This document shows, in pieces, positions 18,135-27,449 of a stretch of 58,135 nucleotides of DNA; the stretch's first letter is position 1, and each line of letters starts with the position of its first letter. Under the pieces are notes generated by a model. That model was not told where the DNA came from and did not search any database. It was given only the letters and a program-made list of their open reading frames with translations. Position numbers and translations under genes: made by a program. The stretch lies in contig NZ_NIJK01000028.1 of NCBI RefSeq assembly GCF_002836975.1, forward strand, positions 208 to 58,342. The letters run 5' to 3'. The stretch comes from Shewanella indica. Lineage in GTDB: Bacteria > Pseudomonadota > Gammaproteobacteria > Enterobacterales > Shewanellaceae.

Positions 18135-18605
18135 CTAGGCGATATTGTGCGGTCCTTGTTGCCACATCACACTTGCCTGCTGCCCATGCACATCGATAAG
18201 TGCCACTGACGAAGTCGCAAATAGCGGCGGCTCAATACCGGCCACCAATTCACTGACCATATAACCCAATAATGGCATGTGGCCTATCACCAACACCTTG
18301 TCTGCCTTAAATTGTTCGGCGTAAGCCTTAACCAGGCTGGCAGCCATTTCCGGGTCGGCCGATGGCACCAATTCATCCAATACCATCCATTTACGCGGTT
18401 CTGGAAAGTGTTTTCCCAGCTCCTGCCAGGTCTGCTGTGCTCTGAGATAAGGGCTCACCAGCACCAGATCAAAGGCAGAAACTGAATCATTCAGCCAGTT
18501 GCTCATCTGTATCGTATGGAGGCGTCCGGCATCAGTCAGTATTCGCTCCCGATCCGAGGGTGCGTCGAAACTGGCCTCACCATGGCGCATTAGAAAAAGC
18601 TGCAT
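18135..18605 (-). CDS. sixA: Phosphohistidine phosphatase SixA
   Basis: This 156-residue enzyme of the histidine phosphatase (RHG) superfamily begins MQLFLMRHGEASFD, where His8 is the phospho-acceptor. The second conserved histidine lies in VIGHMPLLG (about 106-114). The family dephosphorylates histidine phosphotransfer domains. It is a single gene transcribed toward smrB. Confidence 0.92.
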   Translation of the reverse strand: MQLFLMRHGEASFDAPSDRERILTDAGRLHTIQMSNWLNDSVSAFDLVLVSPYLRAQQTWQELGKHFPEPRKWMVLDELVPSADPEMAASLVKAYAEQFKADKVLVIGHMPLLGYMVSELVAGIEPPLFATSSVALIDVHGQQASVMWQQGPHNIA

Positions 18606-18777
18606 ACATCACTCACTACAGAAAAAAGTTCTTATGGTTCTTTGTCAATTGTAGCCCTTTATAGCGCGGCAACAAACCGCACAGCTCTCAATCTTTAGTC
18701 GAAAAATCCAAGAGATATTTGCCAAAAAAGCATAAGGCTATCAATATATAACAATCTGTCTATACGGGAGTTATCCC

Positions 18778-21567
18778 TTGAGCACTTGCCAGTCTGTCAT
18801 TTCCAGCCCCAATGACCACCGCAGCTATCGTCATCTGACTCTGACCAACGGCCTGCGGGTATTGCTGGTGCAAGATATGCATTCTGCCCAGGCCGCCGCA
18901 TCCATGGCGGTTAATGTCGGCCACTTCGATGATCCCCAATCCCGCCCCGGAATGGCGCATTTTCTTGAACACATGTTGTTCTTGGGGACAGCCAAGTTTC
19001 CCGAGGCCGGAGGCTATCACAGTTTTATCAACCAACATGGTGGCAGCAATAATGCCTGGACGGGTACTGAGCACACCAACTTCTTCTTTGCCATAGATCC
19101 CTTGGTATTTGCCGAGGCGCTGGACAGATTCAGCCAGTTCTTTATTGCGCCGCTGTTCAATCAGGAATTGGTTGAAAGAGAAAGACACGCCATAGAATCT
19201 GAGTTCAGTCTCAAGCAGAAAGACGATATCCGCCGTATCTATCAGGTATTGAAAGAGACGGTTAATCCGGGACACCCTTTTTGCAAATTTTCCGTCGGGA
19301 ATCTACAAACGCTGGGCGGAGACGAGCAACAGCTCAGGGAAGAACTGCTTGCCTTCTACAACAGCCATTACAGCGCCAACCTGATGACCCTGTGTCTGGT
19401 GGCTCCGATGGCAATTGATGAGCTGGAGCAGTATGCCAGACGCTATTTCTCGTCAATAAAAAATCATGACCTGCAAAAATCCTATCCCGAAGTGCCACTG
19501 TTCGCCAGTGAGCAACTGCAAAAGCAGATCCACATAGTGCCGCTTAAAGAGCAAAAGCGCCTGACCCTGAGCTTTGCCCTGCCCGCTATCGATCGCTTCT
19601 ATCGCAGTAAACCACTGACCTTTATCAGTCACCTACTAGGAAGCGAGAGCCACGGCAGCCTGTTTTCCAAACTCAAGGACGCCGGCCTTATCAACGGACT
19701 ATCTGCCGGTGGTGGCATCAACGGCTACAACTTCAAGGAATACAGCATCAGTATTCAGCTGACCGACAAAGGTTTGAACCAAACCGACAGGGTGGTTGCA
19801 GCCTGCTTCGGTTATATCAAACTCATTGCCGATAAGGGATTGGAAGATTGGCGCTATCAGGAAAGAGCCAATCTACTCAAACTGGCATTTCGCTACCAGG
19901 AACAGATAAAAGCACTGGATCTGGCTAGTCACCTAAGCATCAATATGCAGCACTATCAGGTTGAAGATACCGTCTATGGCGACTATCGCATGGATGGCCT
20001 GGATGTCGCTGAAGCCAGGGCACTGATGAGCCTGATGACTCCGGAAAATATGCGCCTGCAACTGGTGGCCCAGGATCTGGATACCGAACAACAGGCGGCC
20101 TGGTATCACACCCCGTATCAAATTAAGCCCATAGAAGACGCCAGGCTGGCACTGTGGCGCAGCGCCGAGGCTGAAACCGGAATGGAGCTGCCAAAACCCA
20201 ATCCTTTCATCGTTGAAGACGCTATAGCCCGAAGTGAACCCAGTCGGCATCCTGAGCCGGTGATTGTCGCCGAAGGCGCCGGTTATCGTATCTGGCACAA
20301 GAAAGATGATGAATTCAATGTCCCCAAGGGGCATCTGTATCTGTCTCTCGATTCGGATCAGGCCAGCCCCACTCCAAGACATGCCGCCTTGACCCGGCTG
20401 TATGTGGAAATGCTGCTCGATCATCTGACCGAACACACCTACCAGGCGGAAGTGGCTGGCCTCAGCTACAACATCTACCCCCATCAAGGCGGACTGACCC
20501 TACATTTAACCGGTTTTACCGGCAATCAGGAAACCCTGCTGTCGCTGCTGATAAATAAGGCCCGGGAGCGCAGTTTTACCCAAGAGAGATTCAACCTTAT
20601 CAAACGCCAGTTGCTACGCAGTTGGTATAACCATGCCCAGGCGAAACCCATCTCCCAGCTGTTCACAAGCTTGACGGTAACCCTGCAAAAACGCAGTTAT
20701 GAACCACTGCGGATGGCAGAGTTATTGGAAGATATCACCCTGGACGATCTGCACGACCATGTGAGCGCCTTTTATGAAAAAATCTATCTGGAAGGCCTGG
20801 TCTATGGTGACTGGCTGGAGCAAGAAGCCCAGTCTCTGGGTAAACGTCTCAGCCATATTCTATCGCTGGTTTCCAAGCCCAGCCGTGAATCGGCAAGGGA
20901 ATTGGTCAACCTTCAGGGTAAAGGCACCGTACTCAGGGAGCTGAACATAGCCCACCCGGACAGCGCCATCATAGTCTATTACCAATCCGTGTTTGCCACT
21001 CCGGAGAAAATGGCGTTGTTCAGCCTTTTGAATCACACCATGTCATCGACCTTCTTCCACGAGCTGCGAACCCAAAGGCAACTCGGTTATATGGTGGGCA
21101 CTGGTTATCTGCCGCTGAACCGCCACCCGGGAATGATCTTCTATGTACAGTCACCGACCGCTGGGCCGCTGCAGTTATTGCAAGCCATAGATGAGTTTAT
21201 CGCCGACTTTAATTACGCCGTGATGCAGATAACCAATGAACAGTGGGAAAGCACCAAGCAGGGATTGATCAACCAAGTCATGGAACATGACGCCAACCTC
21301 AAGACCCGCGGTCAACGTTATTGGGTCAGCATAGGCAATAAGGATTACCACTTTAATCAGCGCGAACTGGTGGTAGCACAAATCAAGCGCCAAACCCGGG
21401 CCGGGCTGATTAAGTTTATGATGGATAAAATGCGTACCAAACACAGTGACCGTCTGGTGCTGTTCAGCACAGGAGAGCAACACAGACACCTGGAACGCCT
21501 GCAAGCCGGCTCTTTGATCACTGATTTACGTGCCTTCAAACAGCAGGCTGAGCAGTTTAACCTTTAA
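18778..21567 (+). CDS. M16 zinc metallopeptidase (insulinase/pitrilysin-like)
   Basis: This 929-residue protein has the inverted zinc motif HFLEH (His61, Glu64, His65) and the third ligand Glu142 at the spacing usual for the family. The long two-half M16A architecture of insulysin and protease III follows. Unlike E. coli protease III it shows no signal peptide, so it should be cytoplasmic. It likely degrades small peptides. The start is TTG at 18778 with GGGAG seven bases upstream. It forms its own transcription unit. Confidence 0.9.
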   Translation: MSTCQSVISSPNDHRSYRHLTLTNGLRVLLVQDMHSAQAAASMAVNVGHFDDPQSRPGMAHFLEHMLFLGTAKFPEAGGYHSFINQHGGSNNAWTGTEHTNFFFAIDPLVFAEALDRFSQFFIAPLFNQELVERERHAIESEFSLKQKDDIRRIYQVLKETVNPGHPFCKFSVGNLQTLGGDEQQLREELLAFYNSHYSANLMTLCLVAPMAIDELEQYARRYFSSIKNHDLQKSYPEVPLFASEQLQKQIHIVPLKEQKRLTLSFALPAIDRFYRSKPLTFISHLLGSESHGSLFSKLKDAGLINGLSAGGGINGYNFKEYSISIQLTDKGLNQTDRVVAACFGYIKLIADKGLEDWRYQERANLLKLAFRYQEQIKALDLASHLSINMQHYQVEDTVYGDYRMDGLDVAEARALMSLMTPENMRLQLVAQDLDTEQQAAWYHTPYQIKPIEDARLALWRSAEAETGMELPKPNPFIVEDAIARSEPSRHPEPVIVAEGAGYRIWHKKDDEFNVPKGHLYLSLDSDQASPTPRHAALTRLYVEMLLDHLTEHTYQAEVAGLSYNIYPHQGGLTLHLTGFTGNQETLLSLLINKARERSFTQERFNLIKRQLLRSWYNHAQAKPISQLFTSLTVTLQKRSYEPLRMAELLEDITLDDLHDHVSAFYEKIYLEGLVYGDWLEQEAQSLGKRLSHILSLVSKPSRESARELVNLQGKGTVLRELNIAHPDSAIIVYYQSVFATPEKMALFSLLNHTMSSTFFHELRTQRQLGYMVGTGYLPLNRHPGMIFYVQSPTAGPLQLLQAIDEFIADFNYAVMQITNEQWESTKQGLINQVMEHDANLKTRGQRYWVSIGNKDYHFNQRELVVAQIKRQTRAGLIKFMMDKMRTKHSDRLVLFSTGEQHRHLERLQAGSLITDLRAFKQQAEQFNL

Positions 21568-21853
21568 TCTCTGGGCTGCACTTGCTTAAACGGGGATTTT
21601 TTCATCCCCAATCGGTATCGCAGATTATCCCAAGAGTAAGTAAATCAGCAGCTGGAAACAAAAGGTATTATATTCAATATCAGCACAGCGTGCTTTTTAG
21701 CTGTCATTACAGTTCAATCTACCAACAGTAACATTGAACAAATTTGAGGTAAGCTTATGTGATAGAAAGGTTTAATTTTGACAATCAGGTAACTTTCTGA
21801 AAGAGTTATCACTCACGATACTGGCATCACTCATTATAAAATTTACTAAATTT
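21568..21853 (+). promoter_or_regulatory. Intergenic region upstream of the GGDEF/EAL gene
   Basis: This 286-bp gap opens with a weak hairpin GGGGAT / ATCCCC (21592-21609) without a T tail, a possible end signal for the peptidase gene. The rest is AT-rich and presumably holds the promoter of the next gene. No clear Shine-Dalgarno precedes the ATG at 21854. Confidence 0.4.
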
Positions 21854-24800
21854 ATGCCTAATTTCCTGCTCTACCTCACAATGCTCTGGTGTTTGGTTAT
21901 CGCCTTTGTCCCGGCTACAGTTGCAGCACTTCCTCTGATTGATACTCCCGCTCCGATCCTTCTAAAAGCAGAAACATACGGCGTTCCTGAAGGGCTCTCA
22001 CAAAGCACAGTCACATCGATAACCGAGGATTCGGATGGTTATATCTGGGTAGGAACTCTCAATGGTCTTAACCGTTTCGATGGCAAGGAGTTCAAACAAT
22101 ATTTCGCCAATGACGGGACTGGTCTGAGAAGTTCATTCATCCAAAGTTTATACTCACACAAAGACCTTCTTTTAGTTGGCACCAACCATGGTCTCTATAC
22201 CTATAATAAGGAAAAAAACACTTTTGTACCCATAAGCAGTATGAACAGTGCAGTTTGGTCTCTCCAACGAATGGAAGATTCAATATTAGTTGGTCTCAAC
22301 GACAAAATAGCTAAAGTAGATCAGATAACTACTACAACCCCTAAAATCACATTATTGCAATCAGAAAATTTTCTTAATGTAAAACAGATTATCTCCTACA
22401 AAAATCTTTATATAACGCGCAATCACGATGGTTCTGTCTATCAGACAAATAAAGATTCGCAAGCAAGTAAATTAATATCAAAAGAGTCAATATCAATCAG
22501 CCAAGGAACGGAATGCATTTACATTTTAAAAGAAGATGGTATACACAGATGGAAAGATAATAAACTAACAAGCATATCTGTAGAAAAATACAATAACATA
22601 TTCAGCTTGAGAAATGACTTATACGCCTTAAAAAATAACAAAGTATTCAACATTTCATCTAAAGGAGAAGAAAAGTTTCTAGGTCTAATCAAGGATGTGG
22701 CTCTCTCTACGTCAATGAGTTTCATTTATGCAGAAAAAGGCCGCATTTACATTCCATCTCTCAATAAAGGGTTTTCTGCGATAGATATTAAAAGCCAACT
22801 CGCTTCGACTCTTGCCAGTAATACTCAAAGCGTCTGGAATATACAAAAAAACCAGAAAAAAGACCTTCTAATATCAGATGACACACAAGTTCTTAAACTG
22901 CTGAATGAAGACCTCAACGTGATCTTATCTGTTGATACAGGACTAAAAGGCCCCAAAACAGCAGGACTTGTAAATGACACTATTTTCTACGGCTCTCTAA
23001 ATGGATTGTATGCTATAAATGTCAATACTGGAACACGGTATCAAATAATTGATAGCCCTATAGTCGCATTAGCTGTCAATGAGGATGAAACACGAATTGC
23101 AATAAGTACTGCAAATTCCCTAATACATGAAGTTGATGTAAAAACACTCGGCATCGTCAGCCAATATGAAATAAGTGAAAAACCATCAATATTCAACATT
23201 GCTTACGAAAGCAATCAACTTTATATCGCAACTCAAGTTGGTGTCTTTACTGCCAGTAACACTACAGGCGTCAAACATATTTTTAGTGATGAGATCACTT
23301 ACAGCATCGCACCAACAAAATCAGGCACATACTTAGGCACTGGGACAGGCCTAAAATTCTACAATAAAGCTACAAAAAAAATATCAACAACGTATATCGC
23401 CAACAGTCCCATTTACTCAATCGCAACTGATTCTGATGGTAATTATGTTGCCACATCCATCAGAAAAGTAATAATAGGAATCTCTGGTGAAACATATCTT
23501 TTAAATGAAGATTTCGGCAGTCAATATGAATACAATACACAAAGCGCTTCAACTTGGAGAAATGGATTCCTACTGGGAGGGATCTCCGGGTTAACCATTA
23601 TTTCACCCAATGACATTGTTAACTTCAAAAATAGTCATGCGCCAAAAGCCAACCTCAATGAACTATTGATATTTAATATCCCCCAATTCGTCGATAATAG
23701 TAAACTCTCCTCAGTTCTTTCGCTGTCAAATGAGATCAAACTAAAATACTCCGATTACCCCTTCACTCTTAGATTCAATAGCCCAAAGTATTCTCATATT
23801 AAACTCGAGTACGAATACCGGCTACAAGGGCTTTCTGACGACTGGATCAGCTCCAAAGGCATTAATTCTGCAACCTATACCAATCTTTCTCCCGGAAGCT
23901 ACACCTTTCAGCTCAGAGCAATAGATCCCATCACAGGTAAAAAAGGCCAAAATACCGAACTCCAAGTAGAAATAACCCCGCCTTGGTGGCTCTCCAACAT
24001 TGCCAAGGCGCTCTATGTTTTGATAATGCTGCTAATACTGACGGTTATCACCAAAGCCGTGCTGCGCAAGAGAGAGATCCAGCGCCAAATAGCCTTGAGT
24101 GAGGAGAGGCTAAAGCTCTCCCTCTGGGGTAGCGGTGATGAGATGTGGGACTGGGATATAGAAACGGGTCAGATATACCGCTCCAATATCTGGGGCTCCC
24201 TCGAGTTTCCCCGCGACGGCCAGCGTTCCGGCCATCATGGTGAAGAGAGCAATATTCACCCTCAAGATAGAGAGCGGGTAAGAGAAGCGCTCAACAAACA
24301 CTTTTACGGTGAAACAGATCATTTTGAAGCAACCTACAGGGTTAAAAGCAAAAATGGTGAATGGCTGTGGATCCTCGACAGAGCCAAAATTGTTGAGCGG
24401 GATGAGCATGACAATGCCCTGCGTATGACGGGAACCATCAAAAACATCAACAGTTTCAAGACAGCAGAAGAGCAGCTACGCCTATTCGAGCGGGCGATAG
24501 AGAATATCTCGGAAGGCATGTTTATTCTGGATGCCGATTTCCATTATGTTGAGGTTAACGAAGCCTGCTGTGAACTCACCCAACACAGCCGCAACCAGTT
24601 GCTCGGCACAACACTGCAATTCAGCCGTTATCCTGACAATTACAATCAACAAATAAAGCAGTTATTGCAGCAATACGGCCGCTGGAGTAACGATATAGAA
24701 GCCATTAAGGGCGACGGTTCAGAGTTCCTGATGGAGCTCACCATAGATGCGATTTACGATGAGCAAGGGATCCTGACCCATTATGTTGGGGTGTTTTCCG

Positions 24801-26146
24801 ATATCTCCCGTCGTAAACAGCAGGAAGAAGAGCTGCGTAAGCTCACCAACAATGATCTCCTGACCGGTCTTCCCAACCGCTCCAACTTGCAAGTCACCCT
24901 GGGCAACCTGGTGAAGAAAGATCATCACCACACCCTGATGGTACTTGACCTGGATAATTTCAAAAAAATCAATGATTCACTTGGTCACCAGATAGGTGAT
25001 GAGCTTTTGATCCTGGTTGCACAGAGGCTGCAGCAATCTATACCCGGACACACCAATCTTTATCGCCTAGGTGGGGATGAATTTGCCATTCTGGTGGACA
25101 AGAATCCGGACATAGGTTCCAGTGCAGTGATAGCCAGCCGGGTCATAGACGCCTTCGGTCAAGCCTTTGAACTGGTAGGCGAACAACTGGTTGTCGGCGT
25201 TAGTATAGGCATAGTGCTTTATCCCGAAGACGAGCAAAATGAGCAGGCACTGCTGAGAAAGGCCGATATTGCCATGTACCATGCCAAGTCTGCCGGAGGT
25301 AACCGCTATCAGTTCTACTCTGAATCCTTGAACCGCAATGCAATTAGGCAGTTGGAGGTAGAGAATCTCATCCGCGAAGGCCTGAAAGACGATCTGTTTG
25401 AAGTCTATTACCAGCCCAAAATAAATCTGCGTAGCGGTTTAGTGTCGGGTATGGAGGCCTTGGTCCGCTTGAATCATCCTCAGCATGGATTAATCCCACC
25501 CAATGACTTTATTCCGCTGGCAGAGGAAAATGGTCTAATTATTGAAATAGGCGACCTTGTTATGCGCAAGGCCTGCTTTGCCGCCCAGCAGTGGCGTGAA
25601 CAGGGATTGTTTGATGGCCGTGTGGCTGTCAATTTGTCGTCGCGACAATTCGCCCTACCCGATCTGCAGCAAAGAATCGCGTCAATTTTACGTCTGACCC
25701 GCCTACCTGCTGCTAATCTGGAACTGGAAATCACTGAAGGGACTGTTATCAAGCATCCTGAAAAAGCCATTAAAGTCATGCAACAACTGGCAAAAATGGG
25801 AGTCTGTCTGGCACTTGATGACTTTGGCACCGGCTATTCGTCCCTGTCGTATCTGAAGCGATTCCCCATTCACAGCTTGAAAATAGATAAAGCCTTTGTT
25901 GACGATATCGATAAATCGGACAGAGATTTAAAGATGGTCGACTCCATCATCACCATAGCCCACAATATGGGGCTTTCCGTTGTGGGCGAAGGCGTAGAAG
26001 AACCCTCACAGCTGAGTATTTTAAAAGCATTAAATTGTGAAGAAATACAAGGATTTATTTATAGCAAGGCGGTTTCTGAGGCTGAATTTTCTGAATATTT
26101 GAAACAAAATATGCCTGAATTATCAAGTAAAAAGAACACAGTTTAG
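21854..26146 (+). CDS. Propeller-Y_Y_Y-PAS-GGDEF-EAL cyclic-di-GMP protein
   Basis: This 1430-residue inner-membrane signalling protein starts with a signal peptide ending near residue 25. A periplasmic two-component-regulator-type propeller (about 30-590, with GYIWVGTLNGLNRFDG) and a Y_Y_Y domain (about 620-705) follow. One membrane helix lies at about 715-737, then two PAS segments (about 755-870 and 880-995), GGDEF (about 1000-1160, intact GGDEF at about 1073) and EAL (about 1170-1420, with MEALVRL at about 1198 and DDFGTGYSS). Both catalytic motifs look intact, so it may make or break c-di-GMP. The periplasmic half is far more AT-rich than the cytoplasmic half. Confidence 0.9.
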   Translation: MPNFLLYLTMLWCLVIAFVPATVAALPLIDTPAPILLKAETYGVPEGLSQSTVTSITEDSDGYIWVGTLNGLNRFDGKEFKQYFANDGTGLRSSFIQSLYSHKDLLLVGTNHGLYTYNKEKNTFVPISSMNSAVWSLQRMEDSILVGLNDKIAKVDQITTTTPKITLLQSENFLNVKQIISYKNLYITRNHDGSVYQTNKDSQASKLISKESISISQGTECIYILKEDGIHRWKDNKLTSISVEKYNNIFSLRNDLYALKNNKVFNISSKGEEKFLGLIKDVALSTSMSFIYAEKGRIYIPSLNKGFSAIDIKSQLASTLASNTQSVWNIQKNQKKDLLISDDTQVLKLLNEDLNVILSVDTGLKGPKTAGLVNDTIFYGSLNGLYAINVNTGTRYQIIDSPIVALAVNEDETRIAISTANSLIHEVDVKTLGIVSQYEISEKPSIFNIAYESNQLYIATQVGVFTASNTTGVKHIFSDEITYSIAPTKSGTYLGTGTGLKFYNKATKKISTTYIANSPIYSIATDSDGNYVATSIRKVIIGISGETYLLNEDFGSQYEYNTQSASTWRNGFLLGGISGLTIISPNDIVNFKNSHAPKANLNELLIFNIPQFVDNSKLSSVLSLSNEIKLKYSDYPFTLRFNSPKYSHIKLEYEYRLQGLSDDWISSKGINSATYTNLSPGSYTFQLRAIDPITGKKGQNTELQVEITPPWWLSNIAKALYVLIMLLILTVITKAVLRKREIQRQIALSEERLKLSLWGSGDEMWDWDIETGQIYRSNIWGSLEFPRDGQRSGHHGEESNIHPQDRERVREALNKHFYGETDHFEATYRVKSKNGEWLWILDRAKIVERDEHDNALRMTGTIKNINSFKTAEEQLRLFERAIENISEGMFILDADFHYVEVNEACCELTQHSRNQLLGTTLQFSRYPDNYNQQIKQLLQQYGRWSNDIEAIKGDGSEFLMELTIDAIYDEQGILTHYVGVFSDISRRKQQEEELRKLTNNDLLTGLPNRSNLQVTLGNLVKKDHHHTLMVLDLDNFKKINDSLGHQIGDELLILVAQRLQQSIPGHTNLYRLGGDEFAILVDKNPDIGSSAVIASRVIDAFGQAFELVGEQLVVGVSIGIVLYPEDEQNEQALLRKADIAMYHAKSAGGNRYQFYSESLNRNAIRQLEVENLIREGLKDDLFEVYYQPKINLRSGLVSGMEALVRLNHPQHGLIPPNDFIPLAEENGLIIEIGDLVMRKACFAAQQWREQGLFDGRVAVNLSSRQFALPDLQQRIASILRLTRLPAANLELEITEGTVIKHPEKAIKVMQQLAKMGVCLALDDFGTGYSSLSYLKRFPIHSLKIDKAFVDDIDKSDRDLKMVDSIITIAHNMGLSVVGEGVEEPSQLSILKALNCEEIQGFIYSKAVSEAEFSEYLKQNMPELSSKKNTV

Positions 26147-26235
26147 CAACCAAGCCAGAACAGCATAAAAACCAAAAAGTCACCAAAGAAAAACCAATTT
26201 AAAGTTAATACAACATTTCTGGCATGACTCCTGCT

Positions 26236-26296
26236 TTATCTCTCTCAGCGTCAAGAAGTTAACCGCTGACTGTTACCACTACCCTGAGAGAGATAA
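26236..26296 (+). promoter_or_regulatory. 5'-UTR inverted repeat masking a Shine-Dalgarno
   Basis: TTATCTCTCTCAG (26236-26248) is perfectly complementary to CTGAGAGAGATAA (26284-26296), which contains the GAGAGAG ribosome-binding site of the repeat-protein gene. The upstream arm overlaps a second possible stem, TCAGCG (26245-26250) with CGCTGA (26264-26269). The two structures are mutually exclusive. This is the layout expected of a translational switch, but function is inferred from pairing only. Confidence 0.6.
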
Positions 26297-26300
26297 GATA

Positions 26301-26858
26301 ATGATTAAATTTATAGTTGCTACCGCCGCCGTTGTTACCAGTTCACTGGCTTTTGCCGCTGCACCAAACGTCAAATTCAAACCTGTTGAACTTGCTGCCG
26401 CGCCTAATGTGAAGTTCAAGCCTGTCGAGCTGGCTGCTGCTCCGAACGTGAAATTCAAGCCTGTCGAGCTGGCTGCTGCTCCGAACGTAAAGTTCAAGCC
26501 TGTCGAGCTGGCTGCTGCTCCGAACGTAAAATTCAAGCCTGTTGAGCTGGCCGCAGCCCCGAACGTGAAGTTCAAACCTGTCGAGCTGGCTGCTGCTCCG
26601 AACGTGAAGTTCAAACCTGTCGAGCTGGCCGCCGCGCCTAATGTGAAGTTCAAACCTGTCGAGCTGGCCGCCGCCCCTAATGTGAAGTTCAAGCCTGTAG
26701 AGCTGGCCGCAGCTCCGAATGTGAAATTCAAGCCTGTCGAGCTGGCTGCCGCGCCTAATGTGAAATTCAAGCCTGTCGAGCTGGCCGCAGCCCCGAACGT
26801 GAAGTTCAAACCTGTCGAGCTGGCCGCCGCGCCTAATGTGAAATTTATATACGCCTGA
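26301..26858 (+). CDS. Secreted tandem-repeat protein (12 x 13 residues)
   Basis: I do not recognise this 185-residue protein. A 19-residue signal peptide (ending LAFA) is followed by twelve identical 13-residue units AAPNVKFKPVELA and a partial thirteenth ending NVKFIYA. Every nucleotide difference among the units is synonymous, showing selection on the peptide itself. Each unit boundary (LA-AAP) resembles the signal-peptidase junction (FA-AAP). The unit carries two Lys and one Glu and alternates polar and hydrophobic residues, compatible with a beta structure. A strong GAGAGAG Shine-Dalgarno sits in an inverted repeat. A 38-codon ORF follows 23 bases downstream. Polymer, adhesin-like fibre or multi-copy peptide precursor are all possible. 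Confidence 0.85.
   Translation: MIKFIVATAAVVTSSLAFAAAPNVKFKPVELAAAPNVKFKPVELAAAPNVKFKPVELAAAPNVKFKPVELAAAPNVKFKPVELAAAPNVKFKPVELAAAPNVKFKPVELAAAPNVKFKPVELAAAPNVKFKPVELAAAPNVKFKPVELAAAPNVKFKPVELAAAPNVKFKPVELAAAPNVKFIYA
26358..26825 (+). repeat. 12 tandem 39-bp repeats (coding)
   Basis: Twelve in-frame 39-bp units fill the gene after the signal peptide, with a partial unit at 26826-26855. Units differ at third codon positions only, for example GCT/GCC/GCA/GCG for alanine and AAC/AAT for asparagine. Some non-adjacent units are more alike than neighbours, suggesting conversion or unequal exchange. Confidence 0.95.
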
Positions 26859-26881
26859 CCCCGGGCCTTGGAGGACTAATT

Positions 26882-26998
26882 ATGATCATATCAATCAAAA
26901 AGTTATTGGGTCTGACCAAACCAGAGCGTAAAAGAGTGAAACTGCCGGAGGGTCTGTGTCACCTGGAAGTGGTGCCAGCCAGAGGCTGGTGGAACTAA
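26882..26998 (+). CDS. 38-residue small protein downstream of the repeat protein
   Basis: A 38-codon ORF starts at ATG 26882 after a very good Shine-Dalgarno (GGAGG, 26870-26874), 23 bases after the repeat gene's stop, and ends 18 bases before a terminator. The product has an N-terminal hydrophobic/basic stretch (MIISIKKLLGL), a basic middle (KPERKRVK), one Cys and a C-terminal GWWN. There is no signal peptide. The ribosome-binding site and position make it credible; the function is unknown. Confidence 0.6.
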   Translation: MIISIKKLLGLTKPERKRVKLPEGLCHLEVVPARGWWN

Positions 26999-27015
26999 TG
27001 GAACAGCGAAAAAAT

Positions 27016-27039
27016 AAGGGAGCATTTATGCTCCCTTTT
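27016..27039 (+). terminator. Terminator of the repeat-protein operon
   Basis: A 9-bp stem AAGGGAGCA / TGCTCCCTT with loop TTTA is followed by TT. It lies 18 bases after the 38-codon ORF, marking the end of a two-gene unit. Confidence 0.8.
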
Positions 27040-27066
27040 GCTGTGATTTGGAATCAATAGACAACT

Positions 27067-27285
27067 CTAGAAAGCATGCTTGCTATCGCCGGGTCGAGTG
27101 GTTTTGCGGTGCGCCAATTGCCTATGTGCATTAAATAACAACATAGCGGCGGGTCCCAAAAACAACCCGGCAGCCACCCAACGTTTAACCCCCATTCCTG
27201 CCTTGAAAGCTGAATGTCCCAGAGTGTAAGCGGAGACGCCCATAGTCCCCGCCAAAGCCATCGCGCCTGCCAGTATCAGTGTCAA
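27067..27285 (-). CDS. Small membrane protein
   Basis: This 72-residue ORF has two hydrophobic segments (about 2-22 and 36-52) and a basic C-terminal tail. It starts at TTG 27285 with GAGG about seven bases upstream. I do not recognise the family. It lies between the convergent repeat-protein operon and the ABC permease gene. Confidence 0.5.
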   Translation of the reverse strand: MTLILAGAMALAGTMGVSAYTLGHSAFKAGMGVKRWVAAGLFLGPAAMLLFNAHRQLAHRKTTRPGDSKHAF

Positions 27286-27449
27286 CTCGCCTCACCTCAC
27301 TTGTTGCAGCGCATCCCTTCACTGTCCAAAAGAAAGTCGGAATACTACCCCAGCAACGCTCAAAATAACAGCAAAAGGTCAGTAATTCGCCACCCGAGGC
27401 AGGCAAAAAAATGGTTCGACAAAATTGCCTGACAACCTACCCCCTGGCG

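Noticed and set aside
26279..26809. Long antisense ORF through the repeat gene (FTFGAAASSTGLN repeats)
   Set aside because: It is a by-product of a stop-free 39-bp unit. Unit differences are silent on the plus strand but change residues on the minus strand (for example Phe/Leu), so selection acts on the plus strand.
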